DNA of 64,000 bases from Metallosphaera sedula DSM 5348 (GCF_000016605.1 NC_009440.1:682001-746000), one strand, 5' to 3'. Positions 28,433 to 37,676 are shown, counted from the first letter of the stretch. Notes: a model not told the origin generated them from the letters alone. Made by a program: numbers and translations.

Positions 28433-28942
28433 CTACCTTTCACTCTCCATGTAAAATGGGTATAACGCAAGTATCACGGCATCCTTGTAAAGTCTCTTTC
28501 TGTCCACGATCTTCGTAAGCATACCAACCGCTCCCTCCCCATGCTTGGTGTTGGTCTTCCCATAAACTATGTCCGTGGCTTCACCGAGCTCCTTTCCCCT
28601 TATCACAAGCTTTGCAAGTTCGTTGGATAGGGTGAATGCTGGAGAGTAAGAGAAATTCTCCTTCTCCCTGTTAACAACATATATAGCCGCGAAGGCCACA
28701 ATCCTTTCTCTCTCCCAACAAACACCCCCCTCTATTCCTACTCCCACATCACAGCCCTCCTGAATTAACGCGTTAATGGCCCTATTTCTCGCCCCAACAA
28801 GAGTTTCATTGCACCAAGGCTGTTCACTGACGTTGGAGCTCACCTGAACTCCCTTAATCTCCCACTCCTTCCCTATCTCCTTGATTGCATCCTTTACAGC
28901 CTCAAGTTTAACTGGGTTTGTTGAACCCACGCAAACCAACAT
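28433..28942 (-). CDS. Non-canonical purine NTP phosphatase, YjjX/DUF84 type
   Basis: This enzyme hydrolyses ITP and XTP to keep altered purines out of nucleic acids. The N-terminal VGSTNPVKLEAVKDAI (about residues 5-20) is the substrate-binding start, and DVGVGIEGGVCW (about 68-79) and HGEGAVGMLT (about 138-147) are family landmarks. I chose the Met at 28942, which gives the standard ~170-residue protein. A frame extension to 29032 would overlap the divergent gene and adds residues unlike the family. Confidence 0.9.
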   Translation of the reverse strand: MLVCVGSTNPVKLEAVKDAIKEIGKEWEIKGVQVSSNVSEQPWCNETLVGARNRAINALIQEGCDVGVGIEGGVCWERERIVAFAAIYVVNREKENFSYSPAFTLSNELAKLVIRGKELGEATDIVYGKTNTKHGEGAVGMLTKIVDRKRLYKDAVILALYPFYMESER

Positions 28943-28970
28943 TTTTATCTGCCAGGTGAAATGACTTGGT

Positions 28971-29837
28971 ATGGTAACAATAAAGATTGGTGCCCTGGCG
29001 GATTCTGGGGACCTGTACCCCTTCATTCCCATGATGGAGGGTTGGGTTAAGGAAGACGGGATAAACCTGGAGTTTCAGGTAATACCCACAGTTCAAGACG
29101 TCAATATGAGCGTGCTCACCAAGGTTGTGGACGTTTCGGTCCCCTCAGCTGCAATGTATCCGTATATTCAGGACGACTACTTCATTTTAGGCAACGCAGT
29201 GGCCACGGCTATTGACGGGATCACGGGTATGCCAGTCCTCTCCACTAGCGAAATGAGACTTGATGACCTAAAGAAGTCCACACTCATAGTCCACGGGCCT
29301 AACACCTCTGCCTTTACCCTCTATAGGCTTCTGGTTGGCAAATACGGTAAACTGGTAATAATTCCAAGGGTTCTTGACGAGATCAAGGAGCTGGGGAAAA
29401 GCGGTGATGTGTTGGTAGCGGTCCACGAGATAAAGATGATGTACGCCATGAGGAAACTGGGCATAAAGCCCTACGTCATTACAAGCATGTGGGATATGTG
29501 GTCTAAGATTTCTGGGGGAGCTCCAATGCCCATGGGGACGGTGGTAGTATCAAAGGAGCTGGGTAAGGAAATGGCCCTCAAGTTCAAGGAATTATATGAG
29601 AGGAGCAAGAAGTTCGCGGAGAAGAACCTTGACAAGGTGATTCCTAGGGACGTAGAGATAATGAGTGAGGCTCAGGGAGTAAACATGGACAGAGAGATCG
29701 TGGAGAAGACCATATGGGCCGACATTCAGGAGTACAACGTGCCTCAGGAAAAGGCTATGGAAGGCTTAAACAAGTTCTACAGCCTAACTCACGAGAGAGG
29801 CCTTCTACCCCTGGTCAAGAGCATAGACGTAATCTAA
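28971..29837 (+). CDS. MqnA/MqnD-like (DUF178/SBP-fold) protein
   Basis: A 288-residue cytoplasmic protein with the periplasmic-binding-protein type II fold of the MqnA/MqnD family. Visible matches are IGALADSGDLYPFIPMMEG (about residues 6-24), VSVPSAAMYPYIQDDYFIL (about 56-74) and a C-terminal NVPQEKAMEGLNKFYSLTHERGL. In bacteria MqnD cleaves cyclic dehypoxanthine futalosine in menaquinone synthesis. Sulfolobales make sulfur-containing benzothiophene quinones, so a role in quinone synthesis is possible, but no other mqn gene is visible here. The start is 28 bp from the divergent YjjX gene. Confidence 0.65.
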   Translation: MVTIKIGALADSGDLYPFIPMMEGWVKEDGINLEFQVIPTVQDVNMSVLTKVVDVSVPSAAMYPYIQDDYFILGNAVATAIDGITGMPVLSTSEMRLDDLKKSTLIVHGPNTSAFTLYRLLVGKYGKLVIIPRVLDEIKELGKSGDVLVAVHEIKMMYAMRKLGIKPYVITSMWDMWSKISGGAPMPMGTVVVSKELGKEMALKFKELYERSKKFAEKNLDKVIPRDVEIMSEAQGVNMDREIVEKTIWADIQEYNVPQEKAMEGLNKFYSLTHERGLLPLVKSIDVI

Positions 29838-29871
29838 TCTTTAACTGGATTGTTTGGCCTAAAAACTTCCC

Positions 29872-30273
29872 TCACTTTAACTTTTCGTCCAACCATTGTT
29901 CCCATTTAGTCCCGTTTTCATCCATACCGCTCACTACTTCATAACCCATTGACATCCACCCCACAATACCGCCTATCATGTAAATTGCCTTCTTCTTATA
30001 GAGATGTGGCATCCCGTAAGTAGCGTATCTAGCCCTGTTCCCGTGTTCGCATATCACTGCAACTTCCTTATCACTAAAGTACTCCTGCAGGACTTCGAGG
30101 TAATCCATGGGAATGAGCAGGGATCCTGGAATGTGGTGCTCCACATACTCCTGTGGCGTCCTTATATCCAGCACTAGTATGTTGCTCCTTTTCCACAGCT
30201 TTCTAACCATTGAGGGAGGCATATCAATTATGTTCTTATAGAACGGGGTTGAGTACTGCTCTATTATCTGCAT
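29872..30273 (-). CDS. Rhodanese-like sulfurtransferase
   Basis: A 133-residue single rhodanese domain. It has the CH2A-type strand ILVLDIRTPQEYVEHHIPGS (about residues 33-52) and the catalytic loop VICEHGNRARYATYG (about 77-91) with its active Cys. It would carry a persulfide sulfur (thiosulfate or GlpE/PspE-like transfer). It is divergent from the SelD-like gene with a 165-bp A/T-rich intergenic region, which may reflect a shared sulfur/selenium role. Confidence 0.9.
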   Translation of the reverse strand: MQIIEQYSTPFYKNIIDMPPSMVRKLWKRSNILVLDIRTPQEYVEHHIPGSLLIPMDYLEVLQEYFSDKEVAVICEHGNRARYATYGMPHLYKKKAIYMIGGIVGWMSMGYEVVSGMDENGTKWEQWLDEKLK

Positions 30274-30438
30274 AGGTTAACTTCGTTAAAAGAGGTTTAA
30301 ATATTTACTTTCTACTCAATTCTAAAATGGAGCTTTTAAAAAATACTCGAAATTATATTAAATGTTTTTATTTAAAGAATTCATATTAAAGGCAACTTTT
30401 TAAAACGTGGAAACCACACTACAATTTAGTGTTGAAGT

Positions 30439-31839
30439 TTGGCTGATCTATTTGAAAGGTTCAGGAACAATTTGAACAAGTACAAAAGGATGGGTTTGAA
30501 TCCCTTGTCCTTGGCTACAGGATGTGCAGTTAAGGTTGACTTGATCGATACCGTGTATCCCGCTCTCGAGAAACTCAAGGATAAACTCAGGGAGAACAAC
30601 ATTGAGGTAATGCCAAGGGAGGATACGGACATTTTCGTTAGCAGGGAATCTGAGGTAATAAAGAGGGTAATAAATGGAGGGGAGTTTGACGCTGACAGGG
30701 CTGTCAGTCTAATCCAGGTAAACCAGGAGACGGCAGGAAATCCCGAGAAATTTGCGAACTTCCTCCTCAAGATCTACACTAGCGTGAAGACAAGAAGGAG
30801 ACTCGTGGTAGGAAAGGGTCATTCCATCGTGACCACCAACCCAAAGGCCGAGGTTGGGGTTCTGGACCTCATAAAACTGGATGGAAAGGCACTTAACTCG
30901 TACACGTTGGCTAATAACGACACCATTCAGATAGTAGATCCCCTCGACGATCCAGGTTCACAGATGCAGGTAGATGTGGGAATCTCAAACTCATTGAACG
31001 ACCTCTTCACTAAGGGAGCCTTCCAGGAACTACGTATGATACCGGTGGCGGATGCCCCTGATCCGGAACTCAAGGAGACCCTGATGAGGAATTTCGAGTC
31101 CTTCAGCAAGAGGTACGGTGTGGAGTTGTTGCAGGACATTCAACCGCAGACAGGGACCTTGATGATAGGGGCAACCGTAATAGGTAAGTCTGACCACGAG
31201 TTACCAGTGTTTTACAGCAGGGTAGATGAAAACATGGAGATCCTAGTTACCAGGCCCGTGGGGGAGTTAACCCCCATCAACGTTCACATGTGGTTACTCA
31301 CGGTGCCAGAGCTCCTTGAAACCCTGGAGGAGAGGGGGATCACGTTGCAAAGGGTGGAGGAGGCCAAGAAGAGGGCCCTGGATTACATGACGAAGCCGAA
31401 TTTCGCCACGGCGAAGGTGATATACGAACATCTTCCAGAATTTGGAAAGGAGTTTGACCCTAAGGCCCACATTGCCATGACCACGGATGTCACAGGTCCA
31501 GGGATCTTCGTGATAAAGGAGTTCGCTGACAAGGCCTCTGTGGACGTGGAGCTATACAACGTGCCAGTTATTGACAGGGAAATTAACGAGTTTGCAACGG
31601 AGAACTTCATCATCCCCAACTCCACGGCAGGGACCAACGGAGCCATTGTCATGTTCGCGTCCAGGAAAGTTATAGACGACGTTGCTCAGTCCCTGAGCAG
31701 GGCCGGACTGGAGCCCAGCGTGATAGGAAGGGTAATTGGGAAGGGAAACGGAACGGTTTACGTGAAGAGGGAAGTGTGCAAGTTAATACACAGGGAAAAC
31801 ATTCTCAAGTACTTTAAGGTAAAAGATCCTCAGGCCTGA
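30439..31839 (+). CDS. SelD-like (AIR synthase superfamily) protein
   Basis: A 466-residue protein with an N-terminal [12 protein letters not shown] motif (about residues 26-37) that corresponds to the Cys-x-x-Lys active site of selenophosphate synthetase, followed by AIR-synthase-like domains ([12 protein letters not shown] and [16 protein letters not shown]). Selenophosphate synthetase makes selenium donors, but Sulfolobales are not known to use selenocysteine, so another phosphoryl-activated chalcogen substrate is possible. It starts with TTG (30439). A TATA-like TTTTTAAAAC lies about 30 nt upstream. It overlaps convergent cox-type gene DNA by 26 bp. Confidence 0.75.
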   Translation: MADLFERFRNNLNKYKRMGLNPLSLATGCAVKVDLIDTVYPALEKLKDKLRENNIEVMPREDTDIFVSRESEVIKRVINGGEFDADRAVSLIQVNQETAGNPEKFANFLLKIYTSVKTRRRLVVGKGHSIVTTNPKAEVGVLDLIKLDGKALNSYTLANNDTIQIVDPLDDPGSQMQVDVGISNSLNDLFTKGAFQELRMIPVADAPDPELKETLMRNFESFSKRYGVELLQDIQPQTGTLMIGATVIGKSDHELPVFYSRVDENMEILVTRPVGELTPINVHMWLLTVPELLETLEERGITLQRVEEAKKRALDYMTKPNFATAKVIYEHLPEFGKEFDPKAHIAMTTDVTGPGIFVIKEFADKASVDVELYNVPVIDREINEFATENFIIPNSTAGTNGAIVMFASRKVIDDVAQSLSRAGLEPSVIGRVIGKGNGTVYVKREVCKLIHRENILKYFKVKDPQA

Positions 31840-34006
31840 CAGGGAGTCTCGTCAGTTTTTTGCCTGTAGCCTTCTCTATGGCTCTAAGCAACGCAGGCGG
31901 AGTGCCTATTGTGGCTCCCTCTCCAATTCCCTTGGAGGGCAGGAGTGCCTCAGATTTACCTGTCTCCAAGTACTCCCATTTCACATTGAAGCTCTCCACG
32001 GCGGTGGGAATCGCGTAATCGGAGAAATTGCCTGTGAGCAGTGAACCATTCTCGCTGTAGACTATTTCCTCCAGGACAGTTTCCCCGAAACCTTGAATTA
32101 CCCCTCCCCTTACCTGACCCTCGGCTAGCATGGGGTTGACCACTTTTCCTATGTCGTCGAGTGCATAGTAATCTAGAACACGCGGTCTCCCGTCCACTAT
32201 CTCCACCATGACCACATGGCTACCGTAAGGGTACGTGTAATTATTTAGCCCGAAATAGGCAGTGGCCTCCAACCCCGGTTCCTCCCTGTACCTCCAAACA
32301 CCACCCAGGCTTGACATGGACTTGGACGCTATCTCCTTCAGGGTCATGAACTTGCCCGTCTTCACGTTGGTAACCTTACCCTGCTCATACCTAAGCTCCT
32401 CCACGTCGCTCTTCATGAACTGGGCGGCTAGTCTCACTGCCTTCTCCTTCAACTTCCTAGAGGCCATTATTGCAGCGTTTCCAGCCAGCGTCAAGCTCCT
32501 GCTACCGTAAGTGCCGTAGGCCTCCCCTATCATGGAAGTGTCTCCCCACCTCACGTCTACGTCCTCCAGGTTAACTCCTAGTTCATCTGCAACTATCTGC
32601 GCTATGCCTGTGGCGGTTCCCTGACCGTGTGGTGCAGCCCCTATTATTACGATGATTTTCCCATCTCCCCTTACCCTTATGGAGGCGCTCTCCCAGGGAC
32701 CAAAGTTGTTCTGCTCCAGGTAGAAGTCGAATCCTACCCCAACTCTCCTCCCCGTCCTCTGAAGATCCCTTGCCCTGCTCTCCATTTCTCTGAATACCTT
32801 TTCAGCCCTCTCCAGGAGCTGTAGATAATCACCCGAGTCGTACTGGAGACCGAACGGGTTCTTATAGGGAAGTTCCCTAAGGAGGTTCCTTTTCCTCATC
32901 TCGATGGGATCCATGCCGATCTCGTCGGCTAGGGCATCCATTATTCTCTCTATTACAAATGATGCTTCAGGTCTACCTGCACCCCTATACTGATCCAAGG
33001 GAGTCTTGTTCGTCCTAACCCCGTAAACGTTGACGAGCACATCCCTCACGGAGTAAGGTCCAGGAAGCATGGTAGCAGCTATGTCAGCGAGATATGTTCC
33101 ATGACTAGCTGCGCCAAGGTCTATATAGAGGTCGTCCACGATTCCCGTCAATGTGCCATCCTTTCTGGCTCCAGCCTTCACCCTGTGAATTTGACCTCTT
33201 CCGTGGTAAGTGGATCTGATGTCTTCGCTTCTAGTCGATATCCATTTAACTGACCTTCTGGTTCTGAGGGAAGCGTAGACCGTTATGTAATCTTCAGGGT
33301 AAGGGAATAGCTTAGATCCAAAGGCACCGCCGACATCGGGCTGAATAACCCTTATGTCCTGTACGTCCTTGCCGAAGGCCTCTAGCAGGTACCTTCTCAT
33401 GAAGTGGGGTGACTGGGTGGGGGCATAGACCGTGAGCAGGTTTGGGGTGTAGGTAACCAGGAGACCCCTGGTCTCCATGGCAGCTGGGTAAATCCTTGAT
33501 ATTTCCAGCTGAAGTTCCACAACCCTATCAGATCCATCAAGGGCTCTTTGGGGATTGCCTGAGGAGTAGGTCTTGGTATAAACAAGGTTCTTCTCCCCTT
33601 CCACCGCCGATACGCTCTCCTTGACAGCCTCCAGCGGGTCCGTCACTGCAGGTATTTCCTCGAAATCAACCTGAACTCTCTCTAGCGCGTCATACGCCGT
33701 GTACCTATCCGTGGCGAGGACACATGCAAGGGGTTGCCCCTCATAAAGGATTTCAGTGGAGGCCATAGGAAAGTTTCTAGGTCTGTTCTCGACTTTTATG
33801 TTAAGACCGGAAAAGGCATCAACCACGCCTGGCATCTTGAGGGCGTCCGAAACGTCAACCCTTTTCAGTTTCGCGTGTGCTACATTGCTCCTCAGTATGG
33901 CGAGAAATAGTGTATCAGGCAGATCCAAATCATCTATGTATTGACCCTTTCCAGTGATTAACCTTGGATCCTCAATCCTTCTTATCCTAGATCCCACAAG
34001 TGTCAT
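31814..34006 (-). CDS. Molybdenum hydroxylase large subunit (xanthine/aldehyde/CO dehydrogenase family)
   Basis: A 730-residue molybdopterin-cytosine-dinucleotide-type catalytic subunit. The N-terminal [22 protein letters not shown] start is typical of CoxL/CutA. Later come [19 protein letters not shown] (about residues 337-355), the [20 protein letters not shown] region (about 453), and [17 protein letters not shown] (about 695) with the catalytic Glu. It lacks the CO-dehydrogenase Cys loop as far as I see, so an aldehyde-type enzyme such as Sulfolobales glyceraldehyde dehydrogenase is likelier. The FAD and [2Fe-2S] subunit genes are not adjacent. Confidence 0.88.
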   Translation of the reverse strand: MTLVGSRIRRIEDPRLITGKGQYIDDLDLPDTLFLAILRSNVAHAKLKRVDVSDALKMPGVVDAFSGLNIKVENRPRNFPMASTEILYEGQPLACVLATDRYTAYDALERVQVDFEEIPAVTDPLEAVKESVSAVEGEKNLVYTKTYSSGNPQRALDGSDRVVELQLEISRIYPAAMETRGLLVTYTPNLLTVYAPTQSPHFMRRYLLEAFGKDVQDIRVIQPDVGGAFGSKLFPYPEDYITVYASLRTRRSVKWISTRSEDIRSTYHGRGQIHRVKAGARKDGTLTGIVDDLYIDLGAASHGTYLADIAATMLPGPYSVRDVLVNVYGVRTNKTPLDQYRGAGRPEASFVIERIMDALADEIGMDPIEMRKRNLLRELPYKNPFGLQYDSGDYLQLLERAEKVFREMESRARDLQRTGRRVGVGFDFYLEQNNFGPWESASIRVRGDGKIIVIIGAAPHGQGTATGIAQIVADELGVNLEDVDVRWGDTSMIGEAYGTYGSRSLTLAGNAAIMASRKLKEKAVRLAAQFMKSDVEELRYEQGKVTNVKTGKFMTLKEIASKSMSSLGGVWRYREEPGLEATAYFGLNNYTYPYGSHVVMVEIVDGRPRVLDYYALDDIGKVVNPMLAEGQVRGGVIQGFGETVLEEIVYSENGSLLTGNFSDYAIPTAVESFNVKWEYLETGKSEALLPSKGIGEGATIGTPPALLRAIEKATGKKLTRLPVRPEDLLP

Positions 34007-34121
34007 GGGTTAGTCATGAGCAGAGATCGTATTTAACCTTAGTAGATCCCCACCGTATAAGATGAGGATATGTAAGCTATAATGAGACTAGGTTTCCATG
34101 CATACTTGAACAGAGAAATTC

Positions 34122-34487
34122 TCACTGATAACTTAGAATCTGGTCCCTTGGGGAAATCCTCTTCCTCCCCCTAAACCCCTCTTCCACGTAATGCCAGTAC
34201 ATGATATCCTCCTCGTCGGCCTTCCAGCAAAGGTACGCAGGCCTGTCGTTAATCACCGCAGGAAAGTCCACCAGTCCCATCTCCACGTCCCTAACGATTA
34301 TTCCCTTCTCGGTGAGTTCCTTCAAAATGGACTCAACCTCAATGGAGTAAAGTCTGATATACTCCTTCTTTCCATTGATTAGAGCGTCCTGTGCGTTGAT
34401 CTCAGCGGTTTTCAGTTTCTTTAGCTTTTCCTTGACCCATGGAAGTAGTTCCCTAGCCGTCTGAAGGTCAAAATAGGAGTAACTCAT
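34122..34487 (-). CDS. DUF2203-family protein
   Basis: A 121-residue protein matching DUF2203: N-terminal SYFDLQTARELLPWVKEKLKKL, a central acidic helix, then the family's KGIIVRDVEMGLVDFPAVINDRPAYLCWKADEEDIMYWHYVEEGFRGRK (described in parts: DFPA at about 79, CW at 92, the YWHYVEEGF tail at about 101-109). Function is unknown. It is transcribed toward the molybdenum hydroxylase gene about 115 bp away, and about 70 bp downstream of a C/D-box RNA candidate on the same strand. Confidence 0.82.
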   Translation of the reverse strand: MSYSYFDLQTARELLPWVKEKLKKLKTAEINAQDALINGKKEYIRLYSIEVESILKELTEKGIIVRDVEMGLVDFPAVINDRPAYLCWKADEEDIMYWHYVEEGFRGRKRISPRDQILSYQ

Positions 34488-34560
34488 AGGTTTAGGTGGT
34501 AGTTCGAAATTAAAAGGATGTAGAAACCTACCGCGAAATAGTTACATTCACTTCAATACG

Positions 34561-34614
34561 GGATCAGCTTGCCTGAGTCTTCATCCCTTCTGCCCTTGTA
34601 AGGTTCATCATTCC
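34561..34614 (-). ncRNA. C/D-box guide sRNA candidate
   Basis: On the minus strand: GGA, C box ATGATGA (34611-34605), guide ACCTTACAAGGG (12 nt), degenerate D' CAGA, short linker, C' box ending GATGA (34585-34581), guide of 13 nt AGACTCAGGCAAG, D box CTGA (34567-34564), then TCC pairing with the 5' GGA as a short terminal stem. A TATA-like CTTTTATC at about 34639-34632 is the right distance (about 25 nt) upstream of the 5' end. D' and C' are imperfect, so confidence is moderate. Targets unknown. Confidence 0.6.
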
Positions 34615-34653
34615 TCTCTTCTCTGCTACGCAGAAGATAAAAGGTTTAAAGAG

Positions 34654-35970
34654 ATGACAGGATCTGAATTGAAGAAACTGGCAAGGGAACTCTCATCACT
34701 CTATCGTGGGGGTAAGGCACTCTTTGTAGTCCCGGGTTACGATAGGGCGTTTCTAGACTATCTCGAGCAGGAGATAGACTCCTCCAAGATAGTCTCAAGC
34801 TATTCCCCGGGAATTAAGGTGGGGATAACTACCTATCCGTTTCCTGCAGACCTGCATAAAATGGAGAATCTGGTCATTGTGTCCAATTTCGCCACTCCTA
34901 GCCTGATTAGGTCAGTGGACAAGGTGATTGTAAGAAAATCAGAGGAGTTAATGAGGGAGGGATACCTCTCCACCTTCAGGTATCTAAACTATGCCCTGGA
35001 CTGCCCACCTCATAGGGTGTGTAGGGCGAGATTGAATTTTATTCTCTCCCTAGGAGACGTTGCGGTGATTCCAGCGAACTTGGAGGAGGCAAAGGTTCTC
35101 TCCCCTAGCGTGACCGTAGTTTCAGACTTGTTCCAAGTAAAGTCTACCCGGAAACTGGTGATAGCTAGACGGATGGGGGAACTGGAGTACCTACAGGTTA
35201 GGAGTGCCGTCCTTCACGGTGGAGAGCTTGTAGATTTGGGAGGAAATGGGGATAGGGAGAACTGGACTCAGGTGGCTTTGGGAGAGCTTGGCTATTACAC
35301 CCCAAGGGTCACAGAGACCTTTGTGGGATCCGGCCACGACGATAGAGATATCCAGGTAAAACTCGTGGAACAGAGAACCGTTAAGCCCAGGGAGCAAGGT
35401 GTTAACGTAGAGATGGTGAATGGAAATTTTCTGTTTAACGGTAATCCAGTGGGGCGGTACTGGGTAAGAGGGGGTAGGTTTCACATGCAATTAAACTGTG
35501 GATCCCCTAGGGAAATATCGGAGGAATTCCCCTCCTTTACCGATTTTATTTCTCCTATGTCCACAGGGAAGTGCTCCCTCTTCTTTTCCTGCGTGAAACT
35601 CATTAAAGACTTGGAAAGGTGCAAGGAAATGTCCATGGAGGCCTACCTACTAGCCAGAAACTATGTTAATGACATCTCGAGGGTTAACTTTTCCCACACT
35701 GTTCAGGCCGAACTGAGGAAAGTTAACATGAAGTCCCTGATGAAGGGAGTGACCCTTGAGCTCAAGGTACTGGATCAGCGTATACAGGTGGAGGTGAGAG
35801 GTGAAGGTGATAAGCTTCTCGTTAGATGTCTCTCTTGCGAAAAGTTCAGGGAGACGTCGATCAGGATACGGTCAATCAGGGATAATTATAGGAAGCTAGA
35901 GAATGCGTTGAGGGATCTTCTCCTTAAGGAGATGGTGACAATCAGGCGTCGTGAGTATGTTCAAGAGTGA
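34654..35970 (+). CDS. Conserved hypothetical protein, 438 aa
   Basis: I do not recognise the family. The N-terminal part (about residues 1-170) is alpha/beta, with hydrophobic strands (ALFVVPGYDRAFLDYL, NLVIVSNFATPSLIRSVDKVIV, DVAVIPANLEEAKVL), and a Cys pair CPPHRVC (about 117-123). The middle is beta-rich with a Cys-containing FISPMSTGKCSLFFSC region (about 295-313), and the C-terminal domain (about 350-438) has a CLSC pair. Four or more paired Cys could bind a metal. A TATA-like GGTTTAAAG lies about 10-20 nt upstream. It appears monocistronic. Confidence 0.6.
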   Translation: MTGSELKKLARELSSLYRGGKALFVVPGYDRAFLDYLEQEIDSSKIVSSYSPGIKVGITTYPFPADLHKMENLVIVSNFATPSLIRSVDKVIVRKSEELMREGYLSTFRYLNYALDCPPHRVCRARLNFILSLGDVAVIPANLEEAKVLSPSVTVVSDLFQVKSTRKLVIARRMGELEYLQVRSAVLHGGELVDLGGNGDRENWTQVALGELGYYTPRVTETFVGSGHDDRDIQVKLVEQRTVKPREQGVNVEMVNGNFLFNGNPVGRYWVRGGRFHMQLNCGSPREISEEFPSFTDFISPMSTGKCSLFFSCVKLIKDLERCKEMSMEAYLLARNYVNDISRVNFSHTVQAELRKVNMKSLMKGVTLELKVLDQRIQVEVRGEGDKLLVRCLSCEKFRETSIRIRSIRDNYRKLENALRDLLLKEMVTIRRREYVQE

Positions 35971-36030
35971 AGACCTTGTACAGTTGAGGTTAAAAGGGGT
36001 TATGGTAAAGTATTCACGCTTTAACCCACG

Positions 36031-36879
36031 TTAAAATCTTATTTCCTCCACTCCGAGCAGGTTAGACCTAGACACGAAAACGACACCACCCTTAAATCTG
36101 CTGAACCAACCCTTTACCTCCTCAATCGCCTCCGAGGAAAGATGGGCCTCTGGGTCCTCCACGATCAGGAGAGATCCTTCTGGAGCCATGTCAAGGGATA
36201 GCCTTAGGCTGAGTAGGCTGAGCAGTTCTGGGTCCACGTTGTAGAGAGGCTCACCATCGAGGAAGAGGCCCTCCTTCTCGTCGGTGGACAAAACTTTACC
36301 TCTCAATGAGGTGGAATATCCCTGCGGGAGAACTATGGAGTTGATGAACTCTGAAACCATTCCTAGCGTCTTGGGCACTCCAGATGCACTCTCGGTCTGA
36401 AGCACTAGAAACCTGTGGAAACCAGCTAAGATGCCATCCTTAGAGCCGGGCACGAAGAAGGGCTTAGGTCTCTCCAAATCGGAGAAGTAAAACGAATCTA
36501 CCTCCACCATTCCCCTGATTCCAGGAGAAACATTTTCGGGTCTCTGAGCAAGGTTCACAGTCACCTTCATCTGCCCCCTGCTCAGCTTCCCGGAAACCGA
36601 GAACTTTCCCAGGTTCAGTTCAAAGTCCCCCTCAAGCCTTATCTTTCCGGGGTCGAGATGGGAGGTCATGATCGAGGCGAACTTGTTCTCAAAGTTTCTC
36701 CTCCAACCAGAAATCGGGTCAGACTCAGCAACTCCATACAACCTGGGCATCTGATTCAGGGTCTTCAGGACAAAATATAGGAGCCTTCCAACCATGTACA
36801 TTCCGTTACCGGTGATAAGTATCCTTCTGTCAAGGGGAATTTCCCTTCCGTTTATCGTTACTTTAGTCTTCACGGGCAC
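36031..36879 (-). CDS. ABC/SMC-like ATPase homologue with degenerate P-loop
   Basis: The end of the protein looks like an AAA_21/RecF-type ATPase: GSLLIVEDPEAHLSSEAIEEV (about residues 238-258) is a Walker B with acidic catalytic residue and a His-switch-like VVFVSRSNLL follows. The start has a P-loop-like ILITGNGMYMVGRLLY (about 20-35), where GxxGxGKS should be; Lys and Ser are absent, so ATP hydrolysis is doubtful. At 282 aa it is short for the family. It lies 40 nt downstream of a C/D-box RNA candidate. Function unknown. Confidence 0.55.
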   Translation of the reverse strand: MPVKTKVTINGREIPLDRRILITGNGMYMVGRLLYFVLKTLNQMPRLYGVAESDPISGWRRNFENKFASIMTSHLDPGKIRLEGDFELNLGKFSVSGKLSRGQMKVTVNLAQRPENVSPGIRGMVEVDSFYFSDLERPKPFFVPGSKDGILAGFHRFLVLQTESASGVPKTLGMVSEFINSIVLPQGYSTSLRGKVLSTDEKEGLFLDGEPLYNVDPELLSLLSLRLSLDMAPEGSLLIVEDPEAHLSSEAIEEVKGWFSRFKGGVVFVSRSNLLGVEEIRF

Positions 36880-36918
36880 TCTTTTGGAGTATTGATTTTA
36901 ACTTTTTTTAATAAAGAG

Positions 36919-36976
36919 GATCAGGTGAAACAACCCCTCATCACGGTTCAGGTAAGGTTGGGCTCCTCATCGAAGA
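36919..36976 (-). ncRNA. C/D-box guide sRNA candidate
   Basis: On the minus strand: C-box-like TCGATGA (36973-36967; canonical RTGATGA), 15-nt guide GGAGCCCAACCTTAC, perfect D' CTGA (36951-36948), 3-nt linker, perfect C' GTGATGA (36944-36938), 13-nt guide GGGGTTGTTTCAC, perfect D CTGA (36924-36921), then a T/A-rich tail. A strong symmetrical TATA box ATTATAAT at 36995-37002 lies about 22-28 nt upstream of the 5' end. Three of four boxes are perfect and the spacing fits. Targets were not found by eye. Confidence 0.62.
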
Positions 36977-36992
36977 TGGATACTCGTCGTGC

Positions 36993-37002
36993 ATTATAAT
37001 GT
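36993..37002. promoter_or_regulatory. Symmetrical TATA box serving both strands
   Basis: CATTATAATG is a perfect palindrome. It sits about 25 nt upstream of the C/D-box RNA candidate on the minus strand and about 50 nt upstream of the surface-protein gene on the plus strand, so it may drive both directions. Confidence 0.45.
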
Positions 37003-37052
37003 TTTGGATAGTGACGCCCTCCTCTCCCTCGATTTTTGGGCCTCCTCTTGAT

Positions 37053-37676
37053 GTGTACAGGATCTCCCTGTTGATTCCTCTCCTGTTGGTTCAGGTCGTG
37101 CACGGTGTCACCGTACACGTTTACATATATGGCGGTCAGGCCGACGCTCTGCTTTACACCAACGGTAGCATTATCTACGTTAACGGGAATCAAACGTTAA
37201 ACGTACCCAATTCCACCCTAGAGGTGTACGTTGAGTCTCCCTTGCCCTACACGGTGTTCATTAATGGGGTTCAGACAGATAACCTCTCCCTATCTCCCTG
37301 GAGGCATGATGTGATCAATATCACGGTTAGACCGGTAATTTTCCAGTTTAATATCACGGTGAAGGGCCCAGGCACAGTGGTCGTGAAGTTTCCCAACTCA
37401 AGCCAGGTCAAGGTTAATGAATCCACCTCTCTCCAGGTTCAGGAAGGAACTCTCCTAACCATCACGGTCAATCCTAGGCCAGGTTACACGGTGGGGAACT
37501 GGAGTAACGGGTTTGTGGGAAATCAGGTATGGTACATGGTCTACAACAATACCAACATTACCGTGTACTTTGTGAAATCACCACCCACGGTTAGAAATTC
37601 TCCTGCGATTAGTTACTCTGGACTCGGTCTCCTCGCAGTTCTAGGTGGGGTCTACTGGTTTACTAGAAGAAAATAG
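37053..37676 (+). CDS. Extracytoplasmic anchored protein with signal peptide
   Basis: The protein begins with a signal-peptide-like segment (YRISLLIPLLLVQVVHG), continues as a Thr/Asn/Val-rich beta-strand ectodomain with many N-glycosylation sequons (NGT, NST, NIT and similar), and ends in a transmembrane helix and RRK stop-transfer (GLGLLAVLGGVYWFTRRK). A VKFPNSS...PGYTVGNWSNG segment resembles bacterial repeat domains of surface proteins. I prefer the GTG at 37053 over the ATG at 36999, because the latter lies within the putative TATA box. Likely a cell-surface protein; function unknown. Confidence 0.6.
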   Translation: MYRISLLIPLLLVQVVHGVTVHVYIYGGQADALLYTNGSIIYVNGNQTLNVPNSTLEVYVESPLPYTVFINGVQTDNLSLSPWRHDVINITVRPVIFQFNITVKGPGTVVVKFPNSSQVKVNESTSLQVQEGTLLTITVNPRPGYTVGNWSNGFVGNQVWYMVYNNTNITVYFVKSPPTVRNSPAISYSGLGLLAVLGGVYWFTRRK

